From Elephas maximus indicus (lineage: Eukaryota; Chordata; Mammalia; Proboscidea; Elephantidae), in NCBI RefSeq assembly GCF_024166365.1, contig NC_064830.1, positions 88,096,721-88,160,720 of the forward strand: DNA of 64,000 nt. Reading direction: 5' to 3'. Shown piece by piece: positions 1 to 11,429 of the stretch (position 1 is the first letter of the stretch; every line of letters begins with the position of its first letter). Under the pieces are notes generated by a model. The model saw only the letters and a program-made list of their open reading frames with translations, searched no databases and was not told where the DNA came from. The position numbers and the translations under genes are program-made.

Positions 1-1629
1 ACATTTTCTACTGTCCTGTTGGCCAAAGAAAATCACATGGTCCACATTCAAGTTGTGGAGAAAGCCTCCATCTCTGGACGAGGGAAGTAGCAAAGGCACA
101 TGGGAGAGGAACAAGGACATGGGTAGGAGGGATGTGTGGCCATTTTTGTACTCTACCAAGGATTTAATTGTGAGAAGATAGAATGAGCTTGGTACTCTGC
201 TGGTCACATGTCTTTTTCGTCTGCCCTGATACTCAGAATTACCTTGGCACCATAGACAGCAGGGGCTTTGGAATTACAAAAATTATCCTGGAAAATGACA
301 ATGGCATAGGAGAGAAAACCAAGCTCCAGGGAGATTAAGTGACATGGCCTCACTTTGTAGCCACAGGGATGTCCTTTAGCCTCTCTGGGCTTCTGGTTCT
401 TCAGGTGAACTGAAATGGGGTGGGACTAGCTGTGTCCAGGGCTCCTTCTTCCAGCTCTGCAATGCAAGGTTCTGTGAAAGTTGTAGAGTGTGAATCTTTT
501 TAGCTCGACCACCCAAAATACTGAATAGTTAAAATAGGCTACCCTTGCCCCAAGGGTAGGAGAGTTCAATGGGCTTGGTCCTGCTCTAATGGGGAGATCC
601 TTAAGGAAAGAAGTTCCAGCCAGACATCTGATAGGGCTTGGCCAAGAGATGCATTAGGTGTGAGCTCTCTGGGCAAATGAATGACTCACCTGAGCCATCT
701 TGTCCCAGGGCCACAGGAGGTCATTCTAAATGGTCTCTGATGCAGGAGGGATAGGATAGGGGCAAAAGGATGGAGGTGTCACCATAGGTCACGTCCTTTA
801 CCCTGAATGAAGCCTTATTAATCCTCATGAAGGTGGTCAATTTGCATAAAATGTTGATGTCCAATGTGTGGCTTACTGATGTAACTGCCTCCATTTAGTT
901 GTTGAATCATTCAGTCTGTACTGAGCTCCTGCTACGTGCCAGGCGTTATGGGGACACAATGGGCAAGAAAAGCAGATGAGGCTTCTGCCCTTGGGGCGCT
1001 GTCTGACAGGGCAGACGGATATTTACCAAAGGTTCACAAGATCACAGTGGTGACCAGGGCTTGGAAGGGGAAGGTTACAGTGACGTGACAGGCTGTGAAC
1101 AGAGGGTTGACCTGGTCAAAGAAATCAGGAGAGCTTCCCTGAAGCAGCAAGCCAGGATCCGAAAGATGAGTACAGGTAAAGCAAGCCACACGAGTTCCAG
1201 AGGAAGAAGACAGTATGTGCAAAGGCCCTGTGATGGGAGAAAGGGATATATGTATATGCAACTGAAAGACAGCCTGGGTGGTTGATGTAGGGGGGTCCCT
1301 GGTACAGAATGAGGCTGCAGAAGTCACTAGAAGCCAGGTGGGCGAGGTCTTGTTGGCCAAACAGCATGGGAAGCCATACAGAGGTATTCCACATGAGATG
1401 GGCTGACATGGTCTGGTAAGTGCAAGAACCCAAGGCCATGTGCAGGCTTAACCAGCACTCCCTCACTCATCCTGCAGATGTTTCCTGAGCCTTGACAAGG
1501 CTCTGGCCCAAGAGCCTTGGAGAAGAAAGGGCAGAGCCCGCCTCAAGACACTCACAGTTGAGGCTGTCTTCAAATGGTACCTGTCTCTGGAGCTCTGGTA
1601 CTCACGGACTGCTCTGCTTCCTGTTATAG
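1..1629 (+). other. KATNIP intron upstream of the first exon seen
   Basis: Positions 1-900 hold unique-looking sequence with no exon that I recognise. About 905-1400 resembles an old L2-type element in antisense (GAGCTCCTGCTACGTGCCAGGCGTTATGG-like start, then ...GTGCAAAGGCCCTGTGATGG). Confidence 0.6.
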
Positions 1630-1807
1630 GCCTTCAGCTGAATTTCACTGCCTCCTGGGGGGACCTGCACTACCTGGGGCTCACAGGCCTGGAGGTGGTG
1701 GGCAGGGATGGCCAGGCACTGCCCATCAGCCTGCACCAGATATCTGCCTCCCCCAGAGACCTGAATGACCTCCCCGAGTACACCGATGACTCCCGCACCC
1801 TGGATAA
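1630..1807 (+). CDS. KATNIP: KATNIP coding exon (1st of 10 in window): start of module 1
   Basis: The exon begins after ...CTGTTATAG and ends before GTAAGT. It enters with two bases that complete a codon and leaves with two bases (AA) that join G of the next exon to make Lys. It encodes LQLNFTASWGDLHYLGLTGL then EVVGRDGQALPI and ends DDSRTLDK. The block FTASWGDLHYLGLTGLE is paralogous to LLTSWGDPYYIGLTGLE of the fifth exon seen here, so this is the opening of the first of two repeated modules. No upstream KATNIP exon was recognised in 1-1629. Confidence 0.93.
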
Positions 1808-1904
1808 GTAAGTATCCACAAGCAGCTTCACTTTCCCAGCAGGGGCTCAGGGACCCTGTTCTGCATCTTGACGTCAGGCACAAACATCAGCTAGCACTTC
1901 TCGT

Positions 1905-2035
1905 GTCACCTCCTAGCAGCCACGCTGTGAGGTCTGTGGTCTTCCCCTTTGACAGTCAGGGGAAACCAAAGCTCGGGGAAGGGAGATGGCCTTCCCAGGG
2001 CCACACAGCTAGAAGTGGCCAGTAGGACTCAAAAT
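1905..2035 (-). repeat. MIR SINE fragment
   Basis: Antisense MIR core: CAGTCAGGGGAAACCAAAGCTC, then CCCAGGGCCACACAGCTAGAAG. Confidence 0.6.
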
Positions 2036-2247
2036 GGGTCCTTGTCCTTGCAGATACAGCGGTGGTCTTTGTGTTCTCCATTGTGACTAACACAGTGCCT
2101 GGCACACAGTATCCACTTGGTTAGCCCTCCCGTGGGTGGCTCTGCATTTAAGCATGCATGCCTCCCACCCCTCCTCCTTGAGGCTGGAGGTGAATGCTGA
2201 GCAAGCTCTGCAGGAGGCCACGGCTGCCCTTCCCTGTGCACTTGTCA

Positions 2248-2320
2248 GACTTCATAAGCCCAGGTTGGGTCAAGTCAGTAAGGGGACAATTGACTTGACC
2301 CAACCTGGGCTTATGAAGTC
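2248..2320. repeat. Perfect 30-bp inverted repeat (hairpin)
   Basis: Left arm 2248-2277 and right arm 2291-2320 are exact reverse complements over 30 bases, separated by 13 bases (2278-2290). The arms hold CCCAGGTTGGGTCAAG and its complement. The feature lies in the KATNIP intron and belongs to no repeat family that I know. Confidence 0.95.
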
Positions 2321-2414
2321 AGATATAGCATTGATCCACAGGGACCCCGTGACCTGCAGACCAGTGCTCAGCACCCCGGCTCAGGACAGCCGCTGGACCT
2401 GGGCTTAGCCTGCA

Positions 2415-2545
2415 GGTGTGAACGAGAGTCTAGGGAATCAGAGAGATGGGGGCTCAAATCCCAGCTCGGCTCCTTACAGGCTGACTAAGTAAGTTTCTTA
2501 ACCGCTCCAAAAATAATACCTATGGTCGTAGCAACAATATTATAG
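2415..2545 (+). repeat. MIR SINE fragment
   Basis: Sense MIR: GGGGCTCAAATCCCAGCTCGGCTCC, then TAAGTTTCTTAACCGCTCC. Confidence 0.6.
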
Positions 2546-2559
2546 TTGCCATTATCTCA

Positions 2560-2760
2560 GCATTTATCAAATGTTAGGGTCTGGATTATGCTAAACGGGG
2601 TATAGGTATTCATGCATTTAAGCCTCATCTCATTTTATGCATGAGGAAACTGAAGTTCAGAGAGTTCAAAACTTGGTCTCAAACTGGTTAAGTGGCAGAG
2701 TCTTGATTTGAATGCAGGTCTGTGGGATCTGTGCACTTATATTGTCTCCCCAGCCTCAGT
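2560..2760 (-). repeat. MIR SINE
   Basis: Antisense MIR: CATTTTATGCATGAGGAAACTGAAG, then GGCAGAGTCTTGATTTGAATGCAGG. Confidence 0.65.
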
Positions 2761-2994
2761 TTCCATATCAGTAGAATAGGACAATAATTCCCATGGCTGG
2801 AAGAGGGGGAGGGGATTGTCATATTGCAGCTGTGCCGCCTGGCCTGGCCCAGAGTGCACACGGTGTCAGTGGTAGGCTCCCTTCATCATGGCCCTTATCC
2901 CCCACTGTCATTGCCTGCCCACAGGCCACTCTGACCTCTGCATCCTGGCATATCGAGCTTCCGCATGCTAAGGCCTGGAGCCCCGTAGACTCCA

Positions 2995-3168
2995 GGTCAA
3001 TGTTTTGAACCCATCAGCCACTCCGCAGGACAAAGATGTGGCAGTCTGCGCCCATATAGTTAAAATATATATATATATAGTTACGGCCTTGGAAACCATA
3101 TGGAGCAGTTCTGCTCTGTCATGCAGGGTCACTATGAGTCGGAATTGACTCAGCGTTAATGGTAATGG
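2995..3168 (+). repeat. AfroSINE, long variant, diverged
   Basis: It carries the variant middle block GCAGGACAAAGATGTGGCAG and an (AT)n run, then CCTTGGAAACCATATGGAGCAGTTCTG and the tail CACTATGAGTCGGAATTGACTC. The tRNA-like head is decayed. Confidence 0.75.
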
Positions 3169-3199
3169 GTCCCAGATCAGTTTGAAGCAAATCACAGAC

Positions 3200-4800
3200 T
3201 CGGTAGTATTTCATCTCTAAATGTTTCAGTAGGTATCTCTAAACAATAAGAAGACATAATCTCAGTATTATTATTACAGCTAAAAAAAAGCAACAGTGAT
3301 TCCTTAAATTACCAGATATCCAGCAAGTGTTCATATTTCTTCTTTCCTTTTTTAAGAGTTTGTGGGCTTGAACTGAGATCCATATAGGGTCCGTATGTTG
3401 TTTATATGCCTTTTAAGCCTTCTGTAATCTCTAGGTTCCTTTTCCATCTTTTTTTCATTTTTCCTTGTAATTTTTCTGCTGAAGAAACCAGGTTTTTTGC
3501 CCTGCGGAGTCTAGACCTGACTAGTTGCAGCCCATGATATTGTTTAACCTGTTCCTTGCTCCCCAGCATTTTCTGTAAATGGTTAATTAGATCAAGAGGC
3601 CTGATCAGATTGAGGTCTGACTTTTGGGGCGAGACACCTTTATGGCTATTGCTGTGTGTTTACATCAGGACATATATAATATCTGGTTGTCAAATGACAT
3701 TGATGGTCATTGGTGCTCAATGCCTAGATCCATTAACTCATTAGGGCTTGCAAAATGGTGATATTCTTTTCCTGTGGAGACCCTGGTGGTGTAGTGGTTA
3801 AGTGCTCCAGCTGCTAACCAAAGGGTTGGCAGTTTGAATCTGCCAGGCACTCCTTGGAAACTCTATGGGGCGGTTCTACTCTGTCCTATAGGGTCGCTAT
3901 GAGTTGAAATTGACTCAACGCCACTGGGTTTGGTTTTCTGGTATCATTTCTTTTTCACTTATTTGCTGAAAATCCTGCCATAAAGGGAATTTTTCTCCCA
4001 AACGTTTGGTTATTATGAGGTACAATTCAAACAGGAAAGACAGGCTAAATGTGTGATTCTTTTCCTTTATCTGTCAGTTTTCACAATAACAAACCGGTTC
4101 TCTAGCGTACTCTAAAGTGTTTGTTTGTTTTTGAGAGTCATTTTAAACTCAAGGATTTAAATGTACTGTGCTTGTTGGGTCTCAATCCATTGCAGTTGTT
4201 ACCCTTATCGATGCTCAAATTGCCCCTTCGTGGACACTGGGGACTTAGCCACATGGACTCCTGAGTCCTTTTAAGATAGTAATCTCTGATAACTTTCTTC
4301 TTGTCTGATGTGACAAGGTGTTCCAGGCTCATCTTGTACATTTCTTGTCCCAGACATGGCATTAGCCATTTCTCAAAAAAACCCTGGTTCATTTTAGTGG
4401 AAAATGGTATTTAGAGACCATAATCTAGCCACTAGGGATGCCCATTGCTAATGGGTTAGTCCTTGTTTCTAGGCCTTTTCATGGACAGAGGTGGGAAGTA
4501 TCATTTAGATATTCTTGGGGGGATCCGTAGGGATGTCCCTGCACTGTCAACTGTAAATGCTTCAGCAGTTCTCTCTGTTTTCATAATTGGGCAACCATTT
4601 TCCTGTCCAGATGGCCCCATTTCTAAGACAGAGAGGTAATTGCTTTTGGAAGGAAAATAGAAGGTTTTCTGGTGGTAATCCTCAGTCAGCTTAGTTCCAT
4701 AAACAGTGTTGTACTGCCAAGTTTCCTCAGTTTTAAGATGCCATCATTTGTAAGACACACAATCCATCAATCTAATAACAGCCTTTTGGAGAAAAAAGAA
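3200..4800 (+). repeat. Old L1 3'-end block, interrupted by an AfroSINE
   Basis: AT-rich sequence with an L1M-like 3' UTR flavour (TTAATTAGATCAAGAGGCCTGATCAGATT, ACATATATAATATCTGGTTGTC). It resumes after the AfroSINE at 3779-3943. The family call is from memory of similar mammalian L1 ends and is tentative. Confidence 0.5.
3779..3943 (+). repeat. AfroSINE, nearly full length
   Basis: The order is complete: ACCCTGGTGGTGTAGTGGTT (A box), GTTGGCAGTTTGAATCTGCC (B box), CCTTGGAAACTCTATGGGGC, GGGTCGCTATGAGTTGAAAT, ending GGGTTTGGTTTT. This family is diagnostic for Afrotheria. Confidence 0.93.
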
Positions 4801-5890
4801 ACATTACCTCCTTGGATGAACACTTAGATTGTAAGATTTATTCCAAATCCAAAACTCTAAAATATGAATATGTATTTTTTTTAAGATTTATTTTTAAGTC
4901 CAGGAAACATGGCAGCAGGCTGAGTTTCTCCCAGGTCAACACCTTGAGGTCACCAGGAGGCCAGGGGTATGGAGTAGGAGAGGCTCACAAAAATGAGGGG
5001 ACAGGGTAGGGGATTGCTCAAGAGGCTGACGGTTAAGTCCCTGTCTCTGGGGCCAGGCCTCTCAGTGACATTGCCAGACACATGAACCAGAGCCAGGATA
5101 AGGGTGTGAAGTCTAGGCTAAGGCTTGCTGGGCAGATGAGGGCAGCCAGAGGCAGCATGGTCCTTGGAACAAATGTGGGCAGGGTTGAGGATAAGGCAGG
5201 AGTCCTGGAGCAGGGGGAGCCAGCAACTGGGAAAGAAGAGAGTACAATGTGGCCCAGGTGACACTTCCAGAACAGTGGCTGAGAAGTGTACAGGGTGCTG
5301 GAGGCACCCTAGTAATAGTTGGGGGTTGCCCTGGGGTACCAAGGCCAGACCAGCTCCCCACAGAGGCACTTGCCCCTTCGTGTACTTGTCCTATGCTAGA
5401 AGCTGCCAAGTTCACCCCACCGCTTTAGGATCTCTCTCTCCATCCCAAGAAAGAAAGGGTACAGGTCTTTCAAATCGTATCATAAAGTCAATGCAACAAT
5501 TTTATAGCAAGTTTGGAAAATAGAGAAAAATACTCACCTACCAATCCGTCTGAGTCAAATATGGTTTCGACTTCAGCCTAATCTCACCTGGCCTTTCTCC
5601 TCCTTTTCCCACAATATAGTCAGCATTCCTGCCATCCTGTAGCCTACCTTCCTCTGTGTAGTGAAGTGAGCTCCTTTATGTGCCTTTTGTCTTGATTGTT
5701 TGGAAAAACAGCTTGAGAGATTTTTTTCCCCTAAGCCCTGAGGAATTACTTTTGCCCTAGTTTTCTACCCCAGAGTTTGTTATTTTTGTCCAGGTTGATT
5801 GGCATTTCCTAGGTAAGCTGTAAACAACTCGTGGTTTGATACTTTTTGTCTGGCTCTGGGCTGCAGCCTGCCCTGTGACTGGTATGCACA
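4800..5890 (+). other. KATNIP intron segment without recognised features
   Basis: No exon or confident repeat. Around 5460-5560 an AT-rich stretch looks like decayed repeat sequence. Confidence 0.5.
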
Positions 5891-5891
5891 T

Positions 5892-6506
5892 TGTCAGGGA
5901 TTGGTCGATAGACTATGCAAAAGAGGTGAGTTGTAACCTGCTATGCAAATGAACTGTCTGTGGCCTATCAAGAGGGGATTGGTTAGTTTGTGTGGCCCAC
6001 CCCCCGGGAGGGGCCATGCCTTGAAATTGACAAGGAATTGTGTATATAAGCAGTGGACCCCAAAGAGGTTTTTGAGACAGAAAGAAGTAGAAAGAAGCAG
6101 AAAGAGGAAAGCAGGAAGAAACAGAGAGAAAGAGGCAAGGAACTTCCTAAAATAGCTGTAACACAGGTCAAGGGCTGTAACACTGAAGATGGGGACAGGT
6201 CCAGAAGGGACCTAGTGGCAGAGCTGGCAGTGACAGCAGGGCCAAGAAGAGCCTGTCCTGAGGGGGCTGAGAGGAGCCCATCCTGAGGGGGCCTGAGAGG
6301 AGCCTGCCTCGGTGGGTGCCAAGAGGAGCCTGTCCTTGGGGGTCTGATCCTGATCCTGAGTGGTAGCTTGTTGGTCCTGGTCCTCAGTTGTATCCTATTC
6401 CTTAATAAACCACTTAGCTGTAGGATCTCTGAGTTCAGTGTGGCCTTGGGCAACGGATTGTCCCATCCAGCAGAGAAATAAAGAGTGCAGGGGGAGGGAC
6501 GGCTGG
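5892..6506 (+). mobile_element. Endogenous retrovirus LTR (ERV1-like), probably solo, KATNIP sense strand
   Basis: The layout is that of an LTR: octamer ATGCAAAT at 5943-5950, inverted CCAAT box (GATTGG) near 5977, TATATAA at 6043-6049, then an A/G-rich R start, four loose copies of a ~25-bp unit (AGAGGAGCC.TCCTGAGGGGG) at 6243-6345, AATAAA at 6404-6409 and a U5-like tail. TGGTGTCAGAACTG at 6508 resembles a primer-binding site, so a little internal leader may follow. No gag, pol or env frame is present. Ends are approximate, as I could not find a clear target-site duplication. Confidence 0.7.
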
Positions 6507-6509
6507 TGT

Positions 6510-6977
6510 CAGAACTGATAAAAAGATTGGAGAGTGGAGGCATGTCTGACCTCTGCCTCGTAGGGATCAGCTTTGTGCTGATCCTGGTCATTACTCCGCC
6601 TGAAGTTAGGTTCTGACGTTGCTGCCGTTACTCCTACCTAGGTTTTATAGCGTGTTCCTGCACCATCCTCACGATTATCATTTTAACAACTGCACAAACG
6701 CGCTTAACTGTTTCTCTGTCTTGCAATCTTTTAAGAGCATAGTCTCATATTTTTTCTTTTCCTTTTTTCGTATCTTGTCTAACCTGACAGGTGAAGGGTG
6801 GCCCCCTGCTGTCGTTTTATTAGTCCCATCTCCCCTTAGTGAGCCTGTTTAGCCAGGCTAGTGCCAGGTGATGGGTGACCACGGTGGGGAGATGAATGGG
6901 TGCTGGCCCCATGCTGTGATGTCTTCCCCATGGGCCAGGCCACCCCCATCTCGCCTCTGCGTTCCCATTGGGTGCAG
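6510..6977 (+). other. KATNIP intron, remainder before the 2nd exon
   Basis: Possible retroviral leader remnant up to about 6600, then a C/T-rich stretch (6700-6790). No gene was recognised. Confidence 0.45.
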
Positions 6978-7143
6978 GTTAATCGACGGAGCCAACATCA
7001 CGATGGAGGATGAGCATATGTGGCTTATCCCCTTCTCGCCGGGGCTGGACCACATGGTCACGATCCGCTTCGACAGGGCTGAAAGTATCGCAGGCTTGCG
7101 TTTCTGGAACTACAATAAATCTCCCGAGGACACCTATCGAGGG
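6978..7143 (+). CDS. KATNIP: KATNIP coding exon (2nd of 10): core of module 1
   Basis: Acceptor GGTGCAG, donor GTAAGC. The 166 bases finish a Lys codon and give 55 residues starting LIDGANITMEDEHMW and ending SPEDTYRG in phase 0. Residues DEHMWLIPFSPGLDHMVTIRF and RFWNYNKSPEDTYRG align with DGRHMWLAPILPGL and [12 protein letters not shown] in module 2. The phase-0 exon end after Arg-Gly has a counterpart at the end of the 7th exon. Confidence 0.95.
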
Positions 7144-7449
7144 GTAAGCCGGGAACAGTGGCGGGCTCCGTCCACCATCAGGGAAACGGCGCCTTGATGA
7201 ATGACTGGCGTGGCTGCCAGAGAGGAGCATAAATCCTCCAGAACTTTCCAAATGGAGCTGGTGGAGGTGGGGTTACGACCAGGGAGAGAGCACGCTGCTG
7301 TTGTATTCTATTTCTGCAAACAGCAAATGCAGTCTTAGCGCCCAGGGCAGACTCGAGAAACTGCAGAGCCTCGTTTTTTCTGGGGGGGAACAAGGGAGGC
7401 TCTAGCAGCCCAGCCCCTGACTTGTAATGGCAAATTGTGTCCCTGTGTT

Positions 7450-7665
7450 CTTTGAAGGCTACTGGGGGCCAGGCTCTGTGCTGAGGGCTTCGCAGGCATT
7501 CATCATTTGGTTGGACCCTCATCCCAGCCTCTATAAGGCAGGTGTTATTACCCCCAGTTTTCAGGGTATTAAGCTGAGGCTCAGAAGAGTTCAGTTACTC
7601 ACTCAAGATCACACAGCTTGAGCTCCAGGCAGCTCTGCCTGACTTGGAGCCTACCCTGCTAATTC
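7450..7665 (-). repeat. MIR SINE
   Basis: Antisense MIR: GCCAGGCTCTGTGCTGAGGGC, then TTAAGCTGAGGCTCAGAAGAG and CAAGATCACACAGCTTGAGC. Confidence 0.7.
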
Positions 7666-7854
7666 CCACGGTACGTCCTTTTCCTGCTGGACGGGAAGGT
7701 GCAGGGGGTGTCTGAAACTCAGCCACTGTTAGAACAGGGAAACGAGCCTCAGAAGCTCTGCTTCCTGTGGGTTCTTCACCTCGTGCAACTAGGAACAAAT
7801 AAGCATCGTTACCTCCTCTGAAAAAAAAGGGAGGCTAAAGGCCCCTAAAATAGA

Positions 7855-8015
7855 ATGACCCAGCTGGAGCCCAAAAGTCGGAAGGTCTCAAGTGTGAATC
7901 TCAGCTCTGACCCTTACGAGCTGTGTGACCTTTGGCTTGATTTCCCTGGGCCTCAGCTTCCTCATCTGCAAACTGAGGATAATTGTAACACCTGCCTCAT
8001 CAGGTTGCCATCGTC
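7855..8015 (+). repeat. MIR SINE
   Basis: Sense MIR: GCTCTGACCCTTACGAGCTGTGTGACC, then CCTCAGCTTCCTCATCTGC. Confidence 0.7.
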
Positions 8016-8579
8016 CTTTGTCACACAGAAGTTGACGGACCCAGGGCTTGGCCCTCTGTACCTACCACCCCACAGAATTCCTTCTATGGGACCTGTGTGG
8101 GGTCGGCAGCCAGCCCAGCCCTCTGCCCCCAGTGGCGTGGAGCCGAGCTGGCTGCGCGTGCCGCGGCCATGACTCCTCTGAGCGTGCAGTCCACAGTCCC
8201 CCCAGAGCTGCCCATGCCCTTGTAAGTGCTCTTGGAGGCGTGGCGCATTTGAAAAGTCAGATACATTGGCATTAAGAAAACATTCTCTTGCCTTAAGATG
8301 TGCCTTTGGGCCTTTAAATTTCCTTGAGCAAATCGCAGCCTTTCTGGGTGAGCTTTCTTGACCTGAATTCACCATCTGGAATGCTTGGCCCAGAGTCCCT
8401 GCTTCACAGGTCTGGTTCCCAACAGCTGGTGACAGGTGGGCATGGTGGCATGAGGAGACAAGAGGTGGGGCATGTGATCTGAGAGGACATCCCCAAGTTT
8501 AGTGTGATACAAACAATGGACCCTCCCCAGAACAGTGCTTTGGACACCTGCCTCCCCAGGGTGGGCACCTGGTTAGGAG

Positions 8580-8725
8580 CCCTGGTTGTGGTTAAAAGCC
8601 AGGACCTTGGACTCCCTTTCATTCCTCCACTCATTGTGTATCCTCAGGCCAATGGCTTCGCCTTTCTGAACTCTAGTTTCTTTAACTATAAGATGGGGCT
8701 GGTTATAGAAGCCACCTCCTAGGGA
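8580..8725 (+). repeat. MIR SINE fragment, diverged
   Basis: Sense MIR-like ending: TTCTGAACTCTAGTTTCTTTAACTATAAGATGGGGC. Confidence 0.45.
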
Positions 8726-9600
8726 ATGAGCAGAGGACAGGGACAAGGGCCATCTCTCCTGGGAAGTGGGAGATGCTTCCTGGGGAGGCAGTGGTTCTGG
8801 AGGTTGGGTAGGGGCTTGTGGGCCTCTGCTTTGTACCGTCCTAGGTTTCGCTTTCAGGGGACCGTCTCCACAGGGTGAACCCTGGCAGCTCCCAAGCCTA
8901 CACCTTGCTTTCCCCAAGTCCAGCAAAAGAGAAAACTCCCCTTCCAAGATGAGGCGGCAAACCCCAAGAGCTGTCCCAATTGATTCAGGTTCAGCCACAA
9001 CCCTGAACCAATCACATGCCCAGCGGGGTGCTGGTCTCAGTTTAGCCAAGCCAGGGTCATAAGTCCAATTTTAGAGCCGAGTTGGAATCAGATTGATGAA
9101 AGCGGAGCAGAGAGAAGTAGAGAGACAGAGCCCAGGTCCTAGTGACATCCTCGGGTCCCCATATCCAGCCATACCCGAAGCCAGTTTACCCTATACTTTT
9201 CAGGTTTCTGTGCCCTTAAATTCCTTTTCTGTCCCACTTGCACCCCAGAGAGCTCTGATGACTGACGTAGCAGGGACTGCCTGAGAGCTGAGGACACATT
9301 AGTTGCTCATGATCCCCAGAACAGACCCTCCTTCTGCCTGGAGCTGCCCCTCTGCCCTTTCTGAGAGGAAACTCCAGCAGTGTGGCCGGCGGTTGGGCCA
9401 GGTCGCTAACCACGAAGGTGGGATAAAGCATCCAGGAGCCCTGATTCTAAATCTGTAGTCAGAGAGAAGGTGCTGGCTTATCGCCCCTCTGCTCACCTTG
9501 GGGAGCACAGCACAGGTTTGGCCAAGCCCCCTCATACTCTCCCATGAGGCTTTGAGATTTACTGGTGAAGCCCAGCCTTTTGGCCAGCACAGTCTAGCCT
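8726..9600 (+). other. KATNIP intron segment, nothing confident
   Basis: No exon. 8980-9140 looks like a fragment of an old interspersed repeat (AACCCTGAACCAATCACATG), family not named. Confidence 0.4.
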
Positions 9601-9604
9601 GGAT

Positions 9605-9790
9605 CCACATCAATTCAGCAAGCTCTTGGTAAGCACCTACTGTGTGCCAGGCCTTGAGGTGGATATAGAGATAGTCCAGCCGGGGCCTCTGCCATCCAGG
9701 AAGACCCAGAAACCACCAAGGACTCTGCCAGGCAATAAATACATGCCCTAAGGAAGGACGAGCTAGGTGCTGTGAGGAGGAAGATTGGGA
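9605..9790 (-). repeat. L2 3' end
   Basis: Antisense L2: GGTAAGCACCTACTGTGTGCCAGGCCTTGAGGTGG, followed by the usual GGGGCCTCTGCCATCCAGGAAG. Confidence 0.6.
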
Positions 9791-9887
9791 GGTGGCTCAT
9801 TCTGTTCCAGGGAAGGTGCCAGGAGAGGTGGTGAGTGTGAGCGGGGGTATAAAGAAGGAATGGGACAGGTTCACACTTAAAAAAAAA

Positions 9888-10025
9888 AAAAATTGCTTAT
9901 TCTGTGCCAGGTGCTGTTCTGGGCACTCCACATACGTTAGCTCGTTAATGAGGTGTGAGAAGGTTGCGCAACTACTAATGGTGGATGTCAGAGCACCCGA
10001 GTTCATGCCCTTGACTCCACGTCAT
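9888..10025 (-). repeat. MIR SINE fragment
   Basis: Antisense MIR start CTGTGCCAGGTGCTGTTCTGGGCACTCCACATACGTTAGC. Confidence 0.6.
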
Positions 10026-10388
10026 AGCGCCTCAGGCCCCTGCAGCCGGTGAGGTGGGTGGGCCCTTGGCCCAGTCACGTTCCGCCCTTGAGCCCTGTGG
10101 GCCAAAGAAGCTATGTCTGTGACTACTGTGGCAGGGGCCTCATCTCATTCATACTGTGCTGTCTGGCAAGTGCCCAGCACAGCACCTGGCATGGAGGAGG
10201 GGACGACCCTGGAAAGTGGGGCCCAGCCAGGTGCTTCTGGCTTGGGAGAAAAGCCAGACCAAGCCATTTCTGAAGCCTAGGGGCTCCGTTGTAAATGCCA
10301 ACGGCCGCAGCACCAGCAGTGTTAGCACCCTCTGCTCTCCCCTGCGGCGGCTCCAGCTCTTCACACGTGGTTTTTCTTGTATTTGCAG

Positions 10389-10546
10389 GCCAAAATCGTC
10401 CACGTCTCCCTGGACGGCTTGTGCGTCTCCCCCGCAGAGGGCTTCCTCATCCGGAAGGGGCCGGGGAACTGCCACTTTGATTTTGCTCAAGAAATCCTCT
10501 TTGTGGACTACCTGCAGCCTCGCCTGCTGCCCCAGCCAGCCAGGAG
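10389..10546 (+). CDS. KATNIP: KATNIP coding exon (3rd of 10): end of module 1
   Basis: Acceptor TATTTGCAG, donor GTGAGC. It starts in phase 0 with AKIVHVSLDGLCVSPAEGF, continues through GPGNCHFDFAQEILFVDYL and ends in AG, which joins G of the next exon to make Arg. The strongly conserved NCHFDFAQEILFVDYL block is characteristic of KATNIP. Confidence 0.95.
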
Positions 10547-11244
10547 GTGAGCGGGCTGCAGACTGTGGGAGCGCTCCCTCCTGGTCTAGACACTTGCTCT
10601 GCACGTGGCTCTGAAGCGTATACTTAAAGGGTTTTAAAATGATGATCAAACACACTGCTTTTCAACTGGGCCGTTTTCTAAAGCTTAGCCAAGCCTCTCC
10701 GGAAGCCTGTGGGATGCACCCGCTTTGTCTGGGGCTGTTTGGGTTTTTCACAGTCTGGAGTGCTTTAAAATTTTAAATGTTTCATCGCACTTCCTGCTGG
10801 GAAGAGAGGCTAAGCCTGCCTGGATTCCAGCAATGCCTGCTGGCCAATCCAGGGAAGGGCCTTCCTTCTCTTGCTTCTGCGTTCCTGATTTAGAAAGATT
10901 CAAAGAGAAAAATTGAGGCTAACGTTTCATGGGTTCACTGGGATTTCTTGGCCCCAGTCTCAGCTGCTGTAGGATCATAACAATTTGTAAATGCCATGTT
11001 AAGTTTACTCATTTAAACCCCCTGATGTCCAAAGACCAGAGGCCAGGCTCTCAAAACAAAATGAGTCTCTCTCCACAGTAGCCAGGATGGGTTCTTGGGC
11101 TGGTCACTAGGAACAGTCACCTAATTGTAGCATTGCCCTTGACATGGAAGAAAACCAGGCCAGGGCTGGAGGGGACTGGCTGCAGACTGGGGAGAGAAGC
11201 GCTGTGGGGAGGGGCATGAAGGGGAAAGGAAGTGAGGGTTCTCC
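10547..11244 (+). other. KATNIP intron, nothing recognised
   Basis: Unique-looking sequence between the 3rd exon and a MIR; no coding or repeat signature. Confidence 0.5.
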
Positions 11245-11390
11245 TTCCAAGTGCCTGCTATGCCTAGGTGCTTTGTAGTCATACATTCCAGAAACCTTCG
11301 AAGCAGGGGGTGTTATGCCCATTTTACAGATGTGGGAACTGAGGCCCTGACTGGTGAAGCCGCTTGCTCAAAATCACAAAGCTGAAGCCT
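11245..11390 (-). repeat. MIR SINE
   Basis: Antisense MIR: GCCCATTTTACAGATGTGGGAACTGAGGCCC, then GCTTGCTCAAAATCACAAAGC. Confidence 0.7.
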
Positions 11391-11429
11391 TCATGGCCCT
11401 CCCCACCTCCTACCTCTTCTCCTTTTCCT

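Noticed and set aside
1..1629. Search for an upstream KATNIP exon
   Set aside because: No open block with splice sites and KATNIP-like text was found; 905-1400 is repeat-derived.
6566..6586. Short inverted repeat GATCAGC...GCTGATC
   Set aside because: Seven-base arms are common by chance and lie in retroviral leader-like sequence.
5983..6591. 202-codon open frame on the minus strand
   Set aside because: It is antisense to the ERV LTR and driven by its repeat units; no similarity to any protein family.
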